Positions 8,383-16,657 of a DNA stretch of 64,000 bases are shown here, in pieces (within the stretch, counting starts at the first letter, position 1; every line of letters begins with the position of its first letter). Both the position numbers and the translations under genes were made by a program. Origin of the DNA: Streptomyces asoensis (GTDB taxonomy: Bacteria > Actinomycetota > Actinomycetes > Streptomycetales > Streptomycetaceae); assembly GCF_016860545.1 (NCBI RefSeq), contig NZ_BNEB01000002.1, positions 496,001 to 560,000 on the forward strand. The letters are read 5' to 3'. Under the pieces are notes generated by a model, which was given only the letters and a program-made list of their open reading frames with translations, was not told the DNA's origin and did no database searches.

Positions 8383-10189
8383 GTTCCACCTCGGCGACCG
8401 GGTCGACTCCGGTGTCGCCTGGCTCGTCGCCCACCTGTCCTGGCTCTTCGACGCGGTCAAGACGGTCGTCGAAGGCATGTACGACGGCCTGGACGCCGTC
8501 CTCACCTTCCCCGAGCCGCTCCTGCTCGCGGGCATCCTCGCGGTGCTCGCCTGGTGGCTGCGCGGCCTCACGGCGGGGATCCTGGCCTTCGCCGGGTTCG
8601 CCCTCGTCGACTCCCTCGCCCTGTGGGACGAGGCCATGTCGACGCTCTCCCTGGTGCTCGTGGCCACGGTGATCGCCCTGGTGATCTCCCTCCCGCTGGG
8701 CATCTGGGCCGCCCGCTCCAAGGCCGTCGCCACCGCCCTGCGCCCGGTCCTCGACCTGCTCCAGACCATGCCGTCGATGGTCCTGCTGATCCCGGCCATC
8801 CTCTTCTTCGGCATGGGCGTCCCCGCGGGCGTCGTCGCCACCCTGATCTTCGCGCTCGCCCCGGGGGTGCGGATGACCGAGCTCGGCATCCGCCAGGTCG
8901 ACGCCGAGCTCGTCGAGGCCGCCGAGGCGTTCGGCACCAGGCCCCGTGACGTCCTGCTGCGCGTGCAGCTGCCGCTCGCCCTGCCGACGATCATGGCGGG
9001 CGTCAACCAGGTCATCATGCTGGGCCTGTCGATGGTCGTCATCGCCGGCATGGTCGGCACCGGCGGACTCGGCGGCGCCGTCAACGAGGCCATCGGCCGG
9101 CTCGACATCGGCCTCGGCTTCGAGGCCGGTCTCGGGATCGTGGTCCTCGCCGTCTACCTGGACCGGATGACCGGCGCCCTCGGCACCCGTATCTCGCCGC
9201 TCGGCCGCCGGGCCGCCGCCCGGGCCCGGGGCACGGTGTGGACGTACCGGCCGCGTCCGGCCGTGGCCGTCGTCGGCGTGGTCGTGCTCGCCCTCGTCGC
9301 CGGCGGCATGAACGTCTTCGGGCCCTCCTCCGGCACCGCCGCGGCCTCCGCCTCGGACGTCGGCCGGGGCAAGAAGATCACGATCGGTTACATCCCGTGG
9401 GACGAGGGCATCGCCTCCACCTACCTCTGGAAGGAGCTCCTCGAGGAGCGCGGCTTCGACGTCACCACCACCCAGTACGCCGCCGGCCCCCTCTACACCG
9501 GCGTCGCGACCGGGCAGATCGACTTCCAGACCGACGCCTGGCTGCCCACCACCCACGGCGAGTACTGGAAGAAGTACGGCGACCGTCTCGACGACCTGGG
9601 CAGCTGGTACGGCCCCACCTCCCTCGAACTCGCCGTCCCCTCGTACGTGAAGGACGTGGACTCCCTCGCGGACCTGAGGGGCCACGCCGCGGAGTTCGGC
9701 GGCAGGATCACCGGCATCGAGCCCAGCGCCGGGATGATGGGACTGCTCAAGGACAAGGTCCTCGAGCGGTACGGCCTCGACGGCTCCTACACCGTCGTCG
9801 ACGGCTCCACCCCGGCCATGCTGGCCGAACTCAAGCGCGCGTACGCGGCGAAGAAGCCGGTCGTCGTGACGCTCTGGTCGCCGCACTGGGCGTACAGCGA
9901 CTACGACCTGAAGAAGCTGAAGGACCCGCAGGGCGCCTGGGGCAAGGGCGACGGCGTGCACACCGTGGCCCGCCGGGGCTTCGCCGACGACCACCCCGAG
10001 GTCGGCGAGTGGCTGAAGGACTTCCGGATGACCGAGGCCCAGCTCACCGGTCTGGAGGCGCGTATCCAGCGGGCCGGCAAGGGCGGCGAGCAGGACGCGG
10101 TCCGGACCTGGCTGAAGGAGAACCCGGGACTGGTCGAGAAGTGGGTACCGGTCGCCGCGGACGGGCAGAAGAGCCGGGCGGCCCGGTGA
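8375..10189 (+). CDS. Glycine betaine-type ABC permease fused to substrate-binding protein (ProW-ProX/OpuAB-AC fusion)
   Basis: A 604-residue fusion. Residues 1-~300 form a ProW-like permease with about six or seven membrane helices and the EAA loop VEAAEAFGTRPRDVLLRVQLPLALPTI in the middle. A further helix near residues 300-320 leads directly into an OpuAC-type binding domain (KKITIGYIPWDEGIASTYLW...) reaching the C-terminus. This tethers the receptor to the outer face, as in lactococcal OpuA. The aromatic residues expected for a betaine cage are plausible (W-rich TDAWLPTTHGEYW and LWSPHWAYS). GTG 8375 overlaps the end of proV. With proV this completes a two-gene transporter. Ligand could be glycine betaine, proline betaine or choline. 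Confidence 0.92.
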   Translation: MPRFHLGDRVDSGVAWLVAHLSWLFDAVKTVVEGMYDGLDAVLTFPEPLLLAGILAVLAWWLRGLTAGILAFAGFALVDSLALWDEAMSTLSLVLVATVIALVISLPLGIWAARSKAVATALRPVLDLLQTMPSMVLLIPAILFFGMGVPAGVVATLIFALAPGVRMTELGIRQVDAELVEAAEAFGTRPRDVLLRVQLPLALPTIMAGVNQVIMLGLSMVVIAGMVGTGGLGGAVNEAIGRLDIGLGFEAGLGIVVLAVYLDRMTGALGTRISPLGRRAAARARGTVWTYRPRPAVAVVGVVVLALVAGGMNVFGPSSGTAAASASDVGRGKKITIGYIPWDEGIASTYLWKELLEERGFDVTTTQYAAGPLYTGVATGQIDFQTDAWLPTTHGEYWKKYGDRLDDLGSWYGPTSLELAVPSYVKDVDSLADLRGHAAEFGGRITGIEPSAGMMGLLKDKVLERYGLDGSYTVVDGSTPAMLAELKRAYAAKKPVVVTLWSPHWAYSDYDLKKLKDPQGAWGKGDGVHTVARRGFADDHPEVGEWLKDFRMTEAQLTGLEARIQRAGKGGEQDAVRTWLKENPGLVEKWVPVAADGQKSRAAR

Positions 10190-10677
10190 CCTGACAGCAC
10201 CGGAACCGTCCTACGGGGGCGGGCACCGACGTACGGCCCCCGGGGCCTGCGACGGGGCCCGCCCCTCGTGCGTCCCACCGGTCCCTCGCGCCGCCGCCCG
10301 CCGGCCGCACCGCCCTCCCGCGGTGGCCCGGACCCGCCCCCGTACGGCATGGATCCGGCCAAGTACGCAGAGCGATGCCCATGCCCTGGCTCGGGGCGGC
10401 GCGGCCGGGGACGAGCGGGAACATGCGGGGCCGCTCGCGCATTGAAGGGTAAAGCCGCGAGAAGAGCGCGCGCCGGGCGTGTGCCGGGCCCGATCCGCTG
10501 GCGCGAACTGTGAGGTCCGGTGTTGCGGGAGGTGCCCCCGATGCGACGGGCACGTGAAACGGTTTGCCGAACATGCGTAGGGTGCAGACAACTCCTCGAG
10601 GGAAACGGCGGGGAAACGGCGGACGAGCGGTAACGGCGGACGAGCGGTACCGACGAGCGAAGGAGGGAGCCGGAGCG
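10190..10677 (+). other. Intergenic region with possible promoter for the XRE-cupin operon
   Basis: 488 bp without a supported protein gene. It follows the end of the transporter operon and contains GC-rich inverted repeats near 10210-10265 that could terminate transcription. A TAGGGT -10-like hexamer lies at 10578-10583 with a weak GTGAAA -35-like box at 10554-10559 (18-bp spacer), about 95 bp ahead of the regulator start. The short open frames here lack conserved content. Confidence 0.4.
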
Positions 10678-11262
10678 ATGGGCGACCACAAAGAACAGCC
10701 CCTGCGGGTGGGCGCGGCCGTGCGGCGCCGACGCCGTTCCCTGGAGCTCACCCTCGCCGTCGTGGCCGAACGCAGCGGCCTGTCGGTGCCGTTCCTGAGC
10801 CAGATCGAGAACGACCGTGCCCGGCCCAGCACCGGCTCCCTGGAGAAGGTCGCCGACGCCCTGCGCACCACGGCTGTCGAGCTGCTCGCGGCCGCCGACC
10901 CCGCGTGCAGCGTGGACGTCGTGCGCGCCGAGGTGACCGAGCCGGTCCCGGGTCCCGAGCCGCACTCCCGTTCCCTGGTGCGCGGCCACCACCAGATGCA
11001 CGCCTCCGAGTTCACCGGCGACCACGACGCCGGCCGTGAGTTCCAGTACCGCAACGACCAGCTGATGTACGTGGCCGACGGCGCGGTGGAGATCGAGGCC
11101 GAGGGCCGCGCCTACCGTCTGGGCCGCGGCGACACCCTGTACCTCACGGGCGGCGTCCGCCACCGCTGGCGGGCCACCGTGCCGGACACCCGGGTGGTCG
11201 TCGTCGCCGTCGCGGAGCACATCGAGGCGGTACGCGACCGCGACCGCGGCCGCAAGCGCTGA
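10678..11262 (+). CDS. XRE-family regulator with C-terminal cupin domain
   Basis: A 194-residue transcription factor. Residues ~8-65 form an HTH (LTLAVVAERSGLSVPFLSQIENDRARPS), and residues ~110-190 form a small beta-barrel cupin (YVADGAVEIEAEGRAYRLGRGDTLYL with GGVRHRW). This two-domain layout is that of PuuR/SutR-like regulators, which sense a small metabolite in the cupin. ATG 10678 has AAGGAGGG about 10 bases upstream. Its stop codon shares one base with the start of the metal-receptor gene, so the two are co-translated. The ligand is unknown. Confidence 0.9.
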   Translation: MGDHKEQPLRVGAAVRRRRRSLELTLAVVAERSGLSVPFLSQIENDRARPSTGSLEKVADALRTTAVELLAAADPACSVDVVRAEVTEPVPGPEPHSRSLVRGHHQMHASEFTGDHDAGREFQYRNDQLMYVADGAVEIEAEGRAYRLGRGDTLYLTGGVRHRWRATVPDTRVVVVAVAEHIEAVRDRDRGRKR

Positions 11263-11987
11263 TGCGGATCGTCTCGCTGGTGCCGTCGCTCACGGAGGCC
11301 GTGGCGTCGGCCGTGCCCGGCGCCCTGGTCGGCGCCACCGACTGGTGCACCCGCCCGGCAGGCCTCGACGTGACCCGCGTGGGCGGCACCAAGAACCCCC
11401 GGGTCGACGAGATCGTCGGCCTCGCCCCCGACCTGGTCGTCGCCAACGAGGAGGAGAACCGGGAGCCCGACCTGGCCGCCCTGCGCGCGGCCGGACTCGA
11501 CGTCCTGGTGACCGAGGTGCGTGACGTGCCGCAGGCGTTCCGGGAGCTGGCCCGGGTCCTGCGGGCCTGCGGGGCGCCGGCACCGCCCGCCTGGCTGACC
11601 GGGGCCCGCGCGGCGTGGACCGCGCCGCCGTCCCCGCCGGCCCGCCGCACGGCCGTGGTGCCGATCTGGCGCCGGCCCTGGATGGTGCTGGGCCGCGACA
11701 CCTTCGCCGGGGACGTGCTGGCCCGCCTGGGCGTGGACCAGCTCTACGCCGGGCACCCCGAGCGCTATCCGCGCGTCCCGGTCGCCGATCTGCTCGCCGC
11801 CGGGCCCGACCTCGTTGTCCTGCCCGACGAGCCCTACCTCTTCACCGCCGACGACGGCCCCGAGGCCTTTCCCGGTCTGCCCTGCGCGCTCGTCAGCGGA
11901 CGGCACCTGACGTGGTACGGCCCGTCGCTGGCCGAGGCACCGCAGGTGCTGGGCGAGGCGCTGCGAGCAGCACGTCCACGGATGTAG
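11262..11987 (+). CDS. Helical-backbone metal receptor / BtuF-like periplasmic-binding fold protein lacking a signal peptide
   Basis: A 241-residue protein of the cobalamin/iron-siderophore binding fold: RIVSLVPSLTEAVASA at the start, DEIVGLAPDLVVANEEENR in the middle and DLLAAGPDLVVLPDEPY near the end. It has no signal peptide or lipobox and so probably stays in the cytoplasm, unlike true ABC transporter receptors such as BtuF. Start ATG 11262 overlaps the regulator stop (TGATG). Similar stand-alone proteins are common in Actinobacteria and their ligand is unclear. No transporter genes accompany it here. Confidence 0.8.
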   Translation: MRIVSLVPSLTEAVASAVPGALVGATDWCTRPAGLDVTRVGGTKNPRVDEIVGLAPDLVVANEEENREPDLAALRAAGLDVLVTEVRDVPQAFRELARVLRACGAPAPPAWLTGARAAWTAPPSPPARRTAVVPIWRRPWMVLGRDTFAGDVLARLGVDQLYAGHPERYPRVPVADLLAAGPDLVVLPDEPYLFTADDGPEAFPGLPCALVSGRHLTWYGPSLAEAPQVLGEALRAARPRM

Positions 11988-11998
11988 CTTGCCCGACT

Positions 11999-12025
11999 GT
12001 CCACGGACGTCACACCGTGGTGGAC
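11999..12025. terminator. Weak bidirectional hairpin between convergent genes
   Basis: CCACGG (12001-12006) and CCGTGG (12015-12020) pair around an 8-base loop, and flanking GT/GAC bases can extend the stem with a bulge. It lies between the convergent metal-receptor and ChW genes. There is no T-run. Confidence 0.35.
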
Positions 12026-12033
12026 GGTTCGGA

Positions 12034-13476
12034 TCAGACGGTGAGCCTGAACGCTTCGATCCATGAGTCGTTGTCATGGGTGCCGGCGTAGGTGAAGTCG
12101 AACCCGGTGCCAGGTTCGTCGCATGCCAGGGCGAGCCAGGCGTCGTTGTGGACGTAGGCGGACTGGCAGACGGCGCCCTTGCCGCCATCGACGTTGATGG
12201 TGAATCCCAGCATGTTCGGGGCGTCCTTCTTGGTACTGCCGACGTAGTTGTCGACACCGTCGGCGGCATTCGCCCACGGGTCGGGGAAGTGCCCCTCACC
12301 ACTGGTCGACGCGGGGTCGTGGGCGTAGGCGCCGCTGGACGTGCCATGGGTTCCGGACACAGCGATGTTGACGGCCTTGAGCGGCGTCCCCCCGCCCACT
12401 GTGCCCGCGGTTTCGCCGTCGCACACCGCGTCGGACCAACCCTCACCCGTCGCGTAGACCCGGTAGCAGATGTGCGGTCCGCTCGGATCCTTCGCGGCCC
12501 GTTGCTGGACCGCGGTCGCCGCGGTCCGCTCCTGGGTGTCGGTCTCCTTCTTCTCGGAACCGTCGCTTCCCGCTCCGGCCACGGCTTCGTTCGCCTGCGG
12601 GGTCTCGGTCGCGGCCGGGGGTGCCGCGACGTCGGCGGACGGGGCCTTCGATGCCTTCGATGCCTCGGACGTCGGCGAGGGGGCGGGTGGCAGCGTGGCG
12701 ATGCCGGCCTCCTGGACCTTTTCGGTGGCGTCGGTGCGGACCTCGGGCCTGTAGGCGATCCAGATCATCACGAACGCGATGGCCAACGCGACGAGCGTGC
12801 CGAGGAAGGCCGCCAGCCGGCGCGGCAGGAAACTACGCTGCACGTACGTGCCCGCCACCTCCAGCGGCGCGACACCCGATCGCCGCACCGCCAGGGTGTA
12901 GGGCCGGGCCTCCTCGGACCCGAACCAGATGATCTGCCGCGGCTTCAGCGTCATCTTCACGAACGCCGCACGGCCCGGCTCGACCTGCACATTGCTCGGA
13001 TGGATGTCGTACGACAACCGGTCACCGTTGTCGCTGCCACTCGCCGACGCCGTCAGCTTCGTATTGCCCAAGTTGTCCACCGCCAGGCTCGGTCGGCCGC
13101 GGAAGCGGCCCTTCACCGTCGGCGGCACCAGCTCGGCCCGCACCTCCGTGAACGGAGTGACGGTGAGGTTCCCTTCCGGGACACTCGTCGCCTCCGGATG
13201 CTCCGTCGGTGTGATCCGCACCCCGTACGGATGCGGACCGGCCGTCGCGTCCGGCGTACGCGGCGGGGAGAACGTCAGCTCGGCCGTCCCCGTCGTCCCC
13301 GGATACAGGCGCAGTGACTGCGGCTCCACGACAGTCCAGGGCGCGAGAGAGCCCACCGTCTCGAAGCGGTACTCGTCCACCACGTCACCGGTGTTGCGCA
13401 GACGCAGCCGCACAGTCGTACTGTCACCCGGGTCCACGGTCGCGGAGGCGGGTTCGAGAGAGGTCCAAAGGCTCAC
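12034..13476 (-). CDS. Membrane-anchored protein with N-terminal Ig-like domains and C-terminal ChW repeats
   Basis: A 480-residue protein. Residues 1-~200 are beta-rich, resembling COG1470/NEW3-type Ig folds (ATVDPGDSTTVRLRLRNTGDVVDEYRF). One hydrophobic helix at about 215-240 precedes a low-complexity Ala/Pro/Thr linker. The C-terminus contains one clear ChW-like repeat (GEGWSDAVCDGETAGTVGGG then LKAVNIAVSG) and a diverged second one at the end (YVHNDAWLALACDEPG... EAFRLTV). ChW modules are known mainly from secreted clostridial proteins. With no signal peptide, the Ig-like part is probably inside and the ChW part outside. Start GTG 13476 lacks a ribosome site but sits at a predicted transcription start, suggesting a leaderless mRNA. 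Function unknown. Confidence 0.75.
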   Translation of the reverse strand: MSLWTSLEPASATVDPGDSTTVRLRLRNTGDVVDEYRFETVGSLAPWTVVEPQSLRLYPGTTGTAELTFSPPRTPDATAGPHPYGVRITPTEHPEATSVPEGNLTVTPFTEVRAELVPPTVKGRFRGRPSLAVDNLGNTKLTASASGSDNGDRLSYDIHPSNVQVEPGRAAFVKMTLKPRQIIWFGSEEARPYTLAVRRSGVAPLEVAGTYVQRSFLPRRLAAFLGTLVALAIAFVMIWIAYRPEVRTDATEKVQEAGIATLPPAPSPTSEASKASKAPSADVAAPPAATETPQANEAVAGAGSDGSEKKETDTQERTAATAVQQRAAKDPSGPHICYRVYATGEGWSDAVCDGETAGTVGGGTPLKAVNIAVSGTHGTSSGAYAHDPASTSGEGHFPDPWANAADGVDNYVGSTKKDAPNMLGFTINVDGGKGAVCQSAYVHNDAWLALACDEPGTGFDFTYAGTHDNDSWIEAFRLTV

Positions 13477-13482
13477 TCACGG

Positions 13483-13512
13483 ACACTAGACGCAACAACG
13501 GTGCCTGGTCAG
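13483..13512 (-). promoter_or_regulatory. Promoter for the ChW-repeat protein (leaderless)
   Basis: On the minus strand CTGACC (13507-13512) and TAGTGT (13483-13488) are separated by 18 bp. The predicted transcription start, 7 bases after the -10 box, falls on the GTG start codon at 13476. Absence of a Shine-Dalgarno sequence fits a leaderless transcript. Confidence 0.5.
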
Positions 13513-13612
13513 GAAACCACGGGGCACGGTGGGTGCCCGAAAGGGCGGCACCGGCTGCCCCCGCTTCACATCCAGTCCGGTGGCGTCGAAGGCGGGGCCC
13601 CGGGGCAACCTT

Positions 13613-14722
13613 TCACTCAGGCGCTGCGAGCAGCTCGCCGCTGAGCAGTCCGCGCAGGGTGTGGGCGGCCGCGACGGCCCACGCGGCGACGAGGACGACG
13701 TACAGCGCGCAGGCGAGCAGGCCGTAGACCACCAGCCCGGTGTGCCGGGCCAGCGCCGCCGCGCCGGTCACACAGGTGCCCACCGGGAAGGTGAACGCCC
13801 ACCAGGTCATCGCGAAGCGCGCGCCGTGCCGGCGGGCCCGCACCATGTGCGCCGTGGCCAGCGCCAGCCAGAGCAGCGCGAACCCCGTCACGGGCACCCC
13901 GTAGAGCACGGCGAGGACGGCCAGACCCCGGCTGTCCGCACCGGCCAGGACCCCCGGGGCGGCGTCCGCGAACTTCCCGACGGCGGTGGTGGACTGCCCG
14001 AGCGGGCCCAGGACGAGGAACAGCGTCGGGACGAGGGCGCCGGGCAGCGGCCCGCCGGTCAGCAGCCGCCCGAACACCAGGGGCAGCAGGGCGAAGGTGG
14101 CGAGCAGGCTCAGTCCGAACAGGGCGAAGCACGCGAGGAGCAGGGTCCGTTGCGGCTGCCCGGCCGGCAGGTACGGCACGAGCAGCGGCCCGAGCGCCGC
14201 GGACACCATGGGGGCGACCAGCGGCAGCAGCCACACCGGGGTGGCCTCGGACGCCGTCACGCGGTGGCGTACGGCCATCAGGAACGGGACGGCGACGGCG
14301 GCCGTGAGCGCGACCGCCGTGCCGACGGTGAACAGCACCGCGTCGAGGAGGACCGCGGCCCGGGTGCCGAGCAGGCCGCGGCCGGCGGTGAGGGCGCCGC
14401 CACCGACGGCGAGCAGCGCCATCGCCAGGCAGCCGTAGAACGGTGCCGTCGCCGGGTCCAGCAGATGGGCGCGGGCCCGGTCGCGGTGATGACGCCAGTG
14501 CAGGGCGCGGGCGCCGAGCAGGACCAGCAGCAGGACGGCGGCGAGGAGCCAGCACACGGTGAGCAGCGGCCGCAGCCCCGGCGGACGGACCGGGAGCGCG
14601 GCTCCCGCCGTGGCCAGGATCGCGGTGCCCATGACCGTCGCGTACCAGTTCGGCCCGAGGTGACGGACGGCGCCGGCGCGCGGACGGGAAGGGGCGGGGA
14701 AGGGCTGGGCGGCGGTGACCAT
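13613..14722 (-). CDS. TDT-family transporter (TehA/Mae1-like, C4-dicarboxylate/tellurite-type)
   Basis: A 369-residue membrane protein with about ten hydrophobic helices, starting GPNWYATVMGTAILATAGAAL, the hallmark of the tellurite-resistance/dicarboxylate transporter family (the SLAC1/TehA fold). The motif TWWAFTFPVGTC late in the protein is also typical. Relatives move malate, sulfite or other small anions. ATG 14722 was chosen because conserved sequence starts there; the frame continues upstream but into the divergent LysR gene. The 70-bp gap to that gene contains a palindrome at 14771-14782, so the neighbouring LysR protein probably controls this transporter. Confidence 0.88.
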   Translation of the reverse strand: MVTAAQPFPAPSRPRAGAVRHLGPNWYATVMGTAILATAGAALPVRPPGLRPLLTVCWLLAAVLLLVLLGARALHWRHHRDRARAHLLDPATAPFYGCLAMALLAVGGGALTAGRGLLGTRAAVLLDAVLFTVGTAVALTAAVAVPFLMAVRHRVTASEATPVWLLPLVAPMVSAALGPLLVPYLPAGQPQRTLLLACFALFGLSLLATFALLPLVFGRLLTGGPLPGALVPTLFLVLGPLGQSTTAVGKFADAAPGVLAGADSRGLAVLAVLYGVPVTGFALLWLALATAHMVRARRHGARFAMTWWAFTFPVGTCVTGAAALARHTGLVVYGLLACALYVVLVAAWAVAAAHTLRGLLSGELLAAPE

Positions 14723-14770
14723 GTGCCCACGGTCGCCCCGGCGCCCGCCCACGACCAGGGAGGACGCTTC

Positions 14771-14782
14771 TATGGGGGCATA
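14771..14782. promoter_or_regulatory. LysR-type T-N11-A operator candidate
   Basis: TATG-GGGG-CATA forms a perfect short palindrome, with T at 14771 and A at 14783 giving the T-N11-A spacing of LysR regulators. It lies in the 70-bp space between the divergent transporter and LysR starts, the usual place for such a site. Confidence 0.55.
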
Positions 14783-14792
14783 AGCTGGGTTT

Positions 14793-15722
14793 ATGGGGAG
14801 TGTCGAGGAGCAGCCCGCGGACGCCGCGGCGGGGTCGATCGCGCACCGCGTCCCGGACCTCGGCGCACTGGAACTGCTGCTGGCCGTTGCCCGGCTCGGC
14901 AGCCTGGGCGCCGCCGCACGGGAGCTGGGCATCACCCAGCCGGCCGCGAGCAGCCGGGTGCGGTCCATGGAGCGCCAGTTGGGCGTGGCGCTGGTGGACC
15001 GGTCACCGCGCGGCTCCCGGCTCACCGACGCGGGCGCGCTGGTGACGGACTGGGCGGGACGGATCGTCGAGGCGGCGCGGGCGTTCGACGCGGGGGCGCA
15101 GGCCCTGCGGGTCCGGCGTGACTCACGGCTGCGGGTGGCGGCCAGCATGACGATCGCCGAGTACCTGCTGCCCGGCTGGCTGCTCGCGCTGCGCGCCGGG
15201 CGCCCCGACACGGCGGTCTCGCTGCTCGCGGGCAACTCGACGGCCGTCGCCGAGCGGCTGCTCGCGGGGGAGGCGGACCTGGGCTTCGTGGAGGGGCTGA
15301 CGGTGCCGCCCGGCCTGGACTCCGCCGTGATAGCCCACGACCACCTGATCGTCGTCGTCGCGCCCGCTCATCCGTGGGCCCGCCGACGGCGGTCGCTGCC
15401 CGCCTCCGAGCTGGCCTCCACGCCGCTGATCCTGCGGGAGAAGGGCTCGGGGACCCGCCAGGTGCTCGACACGGCGCTCGGCGGGCTGGCCCGCCCGCTC
15501 ATCGAGCTGTCCTCGACGACGGCGGTGAAGGCGGCGGCGGTCAGCGGGGCGGGCCCCGCGGTGCTCAGCGAACTGGCCGTGGGGGAGGAGCTGGCGCTGC
15601 GCAGGCTGGTGCAGGTGCCGGTGGAGGGGGTCGCCCTGGCGCGCGACCTGCGGGCGGTGTGGCCGACCGGGCACCGGCCCGCGGGGCCCGCGCGGGAACT
15701 GCTGTCGCTGACGCGGGGGTGA
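14793..15722 (+). CDS. LysR-family transcriptional regulator
   Basis: A 309-residue regulator with an N-terminal winged HTH (LELLLAVARLGSLGAAARELGITQPAASSRVRSMERQLGVALVDR) and a C-terminal effector-binding domain of the periplasmic-binding type (SRLRVAASMTIAEYLLPGWL..., LILREKGSGTRQVLD). This resembles the CysB/CbbR-like subgroup. ATG 14793 is the first base of the conserved region. It is divergent from the TDT transporter and is expected to regulate it and itself through 14771-14782. The inducer is unknown; an anion carried by the transporter is a reasonable guess. Confidence 0.92.
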   Translation: MGSVEEQPADAAAGSIAHRVPDLGALELLLAVARLGSLGAAARELGITQPAASSRVRSMERQLGVALVDRSPRGSRLTDAGALVTDWAGRIVEAARAFDAGAQALRVRRDSRLRVAASMTIAEYLLPGWLLALRAGRPDTAVSLLAGNSTAVAERLLAGEADLGFVEGLTVPPGLDSAVIAHDHLIVVVAPAHPWARRRRSLPASELASTPLILREKGSGTRQVLDTALGGLARPLIELSSTTAVKAAAVSGAGPAVLSELAVGEELALRRLVQVPVEGVALARDLRAVWPTGHRPAGPARELLSLTRG

Positions 15723-15790
15723 CGCCCGCCGCCCCCGCCGGGGCGTGGTGTCCGGGGGTCCCGCCCCCGCGGCCCGGAGGGGGGCGAGCT

Positions 15791-15876
15791 CAGGCCGTGC
15801 CAAGACCCGTGCCCAGGCCGTGCCAAGACCCGTGCCCAGGCCCGTGTGCCGAGACCCGTGCTCAGGCCCGTGCCCG
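15791..15876. repeat. Minisatellite, 23-bp unit, at the 3' end of the gamma-glutamyl hydrolase gene
   Basis: Two exact tandem copies of a 23-bp unit beginning CAGGCCGTGCCAAGACCC (15791-15813, 15814-15836) are followed by a 26-bp variant (15837-15862) and a partial copy to 15876. The array runs through the hydrolase stop codon, so copy changes could alter its last residues (GTRARA). Confidence 0.8.
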
Positions 15877-16581
15877 GGTGCCGGACGGGCTCGCTGTGGC
15901 CGCTTCCACCAGGGCGCGCATGACCCGCACGTCCTGGTCCATCTCCGGGTGCCACTGCACGCCCAGCACCCAGCGCGCCGACGGCAGTTCGACGGCCTCG
16001 ACGGTGCCGTCCGCCGCGTGGGCCGACGGGACCAGCCCGCTGCCGAGCCGGTCCACGGCCTGGTGGTGGTACGCCGGTACGGAGGTCTCCTCGGGGACCG
16101 CCCCGGCGTACCGGGTGCCGGGGACCGGCTCGACCGGGTGGGTGCCGAACGCGCCGACGACCTCGGCGTGTCCGTCGATGTGCTGGACCAGGGTGCCGCC
16201 GAGCGCCACGTTCAGCAGCTGCATGCCCCGGCAGATGCCCAGCAGCGGCACGTCCGCGGCCAGGGCCGCCTCGATCAGCGCCAGCTCCCAGGTGTCCCGC
16301 TCCCGGGCGGGCGGCCCGGTGCGCGGGTCCGGCTCGGCGCCGTAGCGGACCGGCTCGACGTCGGGGCCGCCCGCGATCACCAGGCCGTCGAGGCGGGCCA
16401 CGGTCGCCGCCGCGTGCTCGGGGGAGTCCGGCGGCAGCATCGCGGCCAGCCCGCCGGCCCGCTGCACCAGCCGCGGGTACCCGACGGGCAGCAGCGCCGC
16501 GTCGAGCTCCCAGACGTTCCAGCGCGCCCGCGGCTCCAGATACGTGGTGACGCCGATCAGCGGCCGTACGCCGTCCGTCAT
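15862..16581 (-). CDS. Gamma-glutamyl amide hydrolase, class I glutamine amidotransferase-like (PuuD-like)
   Basis: A 239-residue peptidase C26-type hydrolase. The nucleophile elbow GICRGMQLLN holds the catalytic Cys, and QWHPEMDQD near the C-terminus holds the His of the triad. ATG 16581 has GGGAGAG 6 bases upstream; a longer open frame adds only low-complexity sequence. In the putrescine pathway PuuD releases GABA from gamma-glutamyl-GABA. Here it sits beside glnA4-type genes, so its likely substrate is gamma-glutamyl-glycine or a related amide from ethanolamine breakdown. A motif at 16636-16657 shared with the glnA4 promoter lies 55 bp upstream. Confidence 0.9.
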   Translation of the reverse strand: MTDGVRPLIGVTTYLEPRARWNVWELDAALLPVGYPRLVQRAGGLAAMLPPDSPEHAAATVARLDGLVIAGGPDVEPVRYGAEPDPRTGPPARERDTWELALIEAALAADVPLLGICRGMQLLNVALGGTLVQHIDGHAEVVGAFGTHPVEPVPGTRYAGAVPEETSVPAYHHQAVDRLGSGLVPSAHAADGTVEAVELPSARWVLGVQWHPEMDQDVRVMRALVEAATASPSGTRARA

Positions 16582-16587
16582 GTGCTC

Positions 16588-16633
16588 TCCCGTTCCCGTT
16601 CCCGTGCCCGTTCTCGTGCCCGTTGCCGTTTTC
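16588..16633. repeat. Degenerate CCCGTT-type hexamer repeats
   Basis: About seven tandem hexamers of the type CCCGTT or CCGTGC occupy the space between the hydrolase ribosome site and the operator-like motif. They encode nothing convincing and may be slippage-derived. Confidence 0.6.
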
Positions 16634-16635
16634 GC

Positions 16636-16657
16636 AATGGACCGCGTCCGTACCATT
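16636..16657. promoter_or_regulatory. Candidate EpuRI operator upstream of the hydrolase gene
   Basis: The site AATGG-N10-TACCATT, preceded by GC, has near-palindromic ends (AATGG and CCATT). The same GCAATGG-N10-TACC pattern occurs at 17416 in the repressor-glnA4 gap. It lies between the repressor stop codon and the hydrolase start. Confidence 0.55.

Noticed and set aside
10268..10513. Short plus-strand gene in the gap before the XRE-cupin regulator
   Set aside because: Arg/Pro/Gly noise without a ribosome site or family features.
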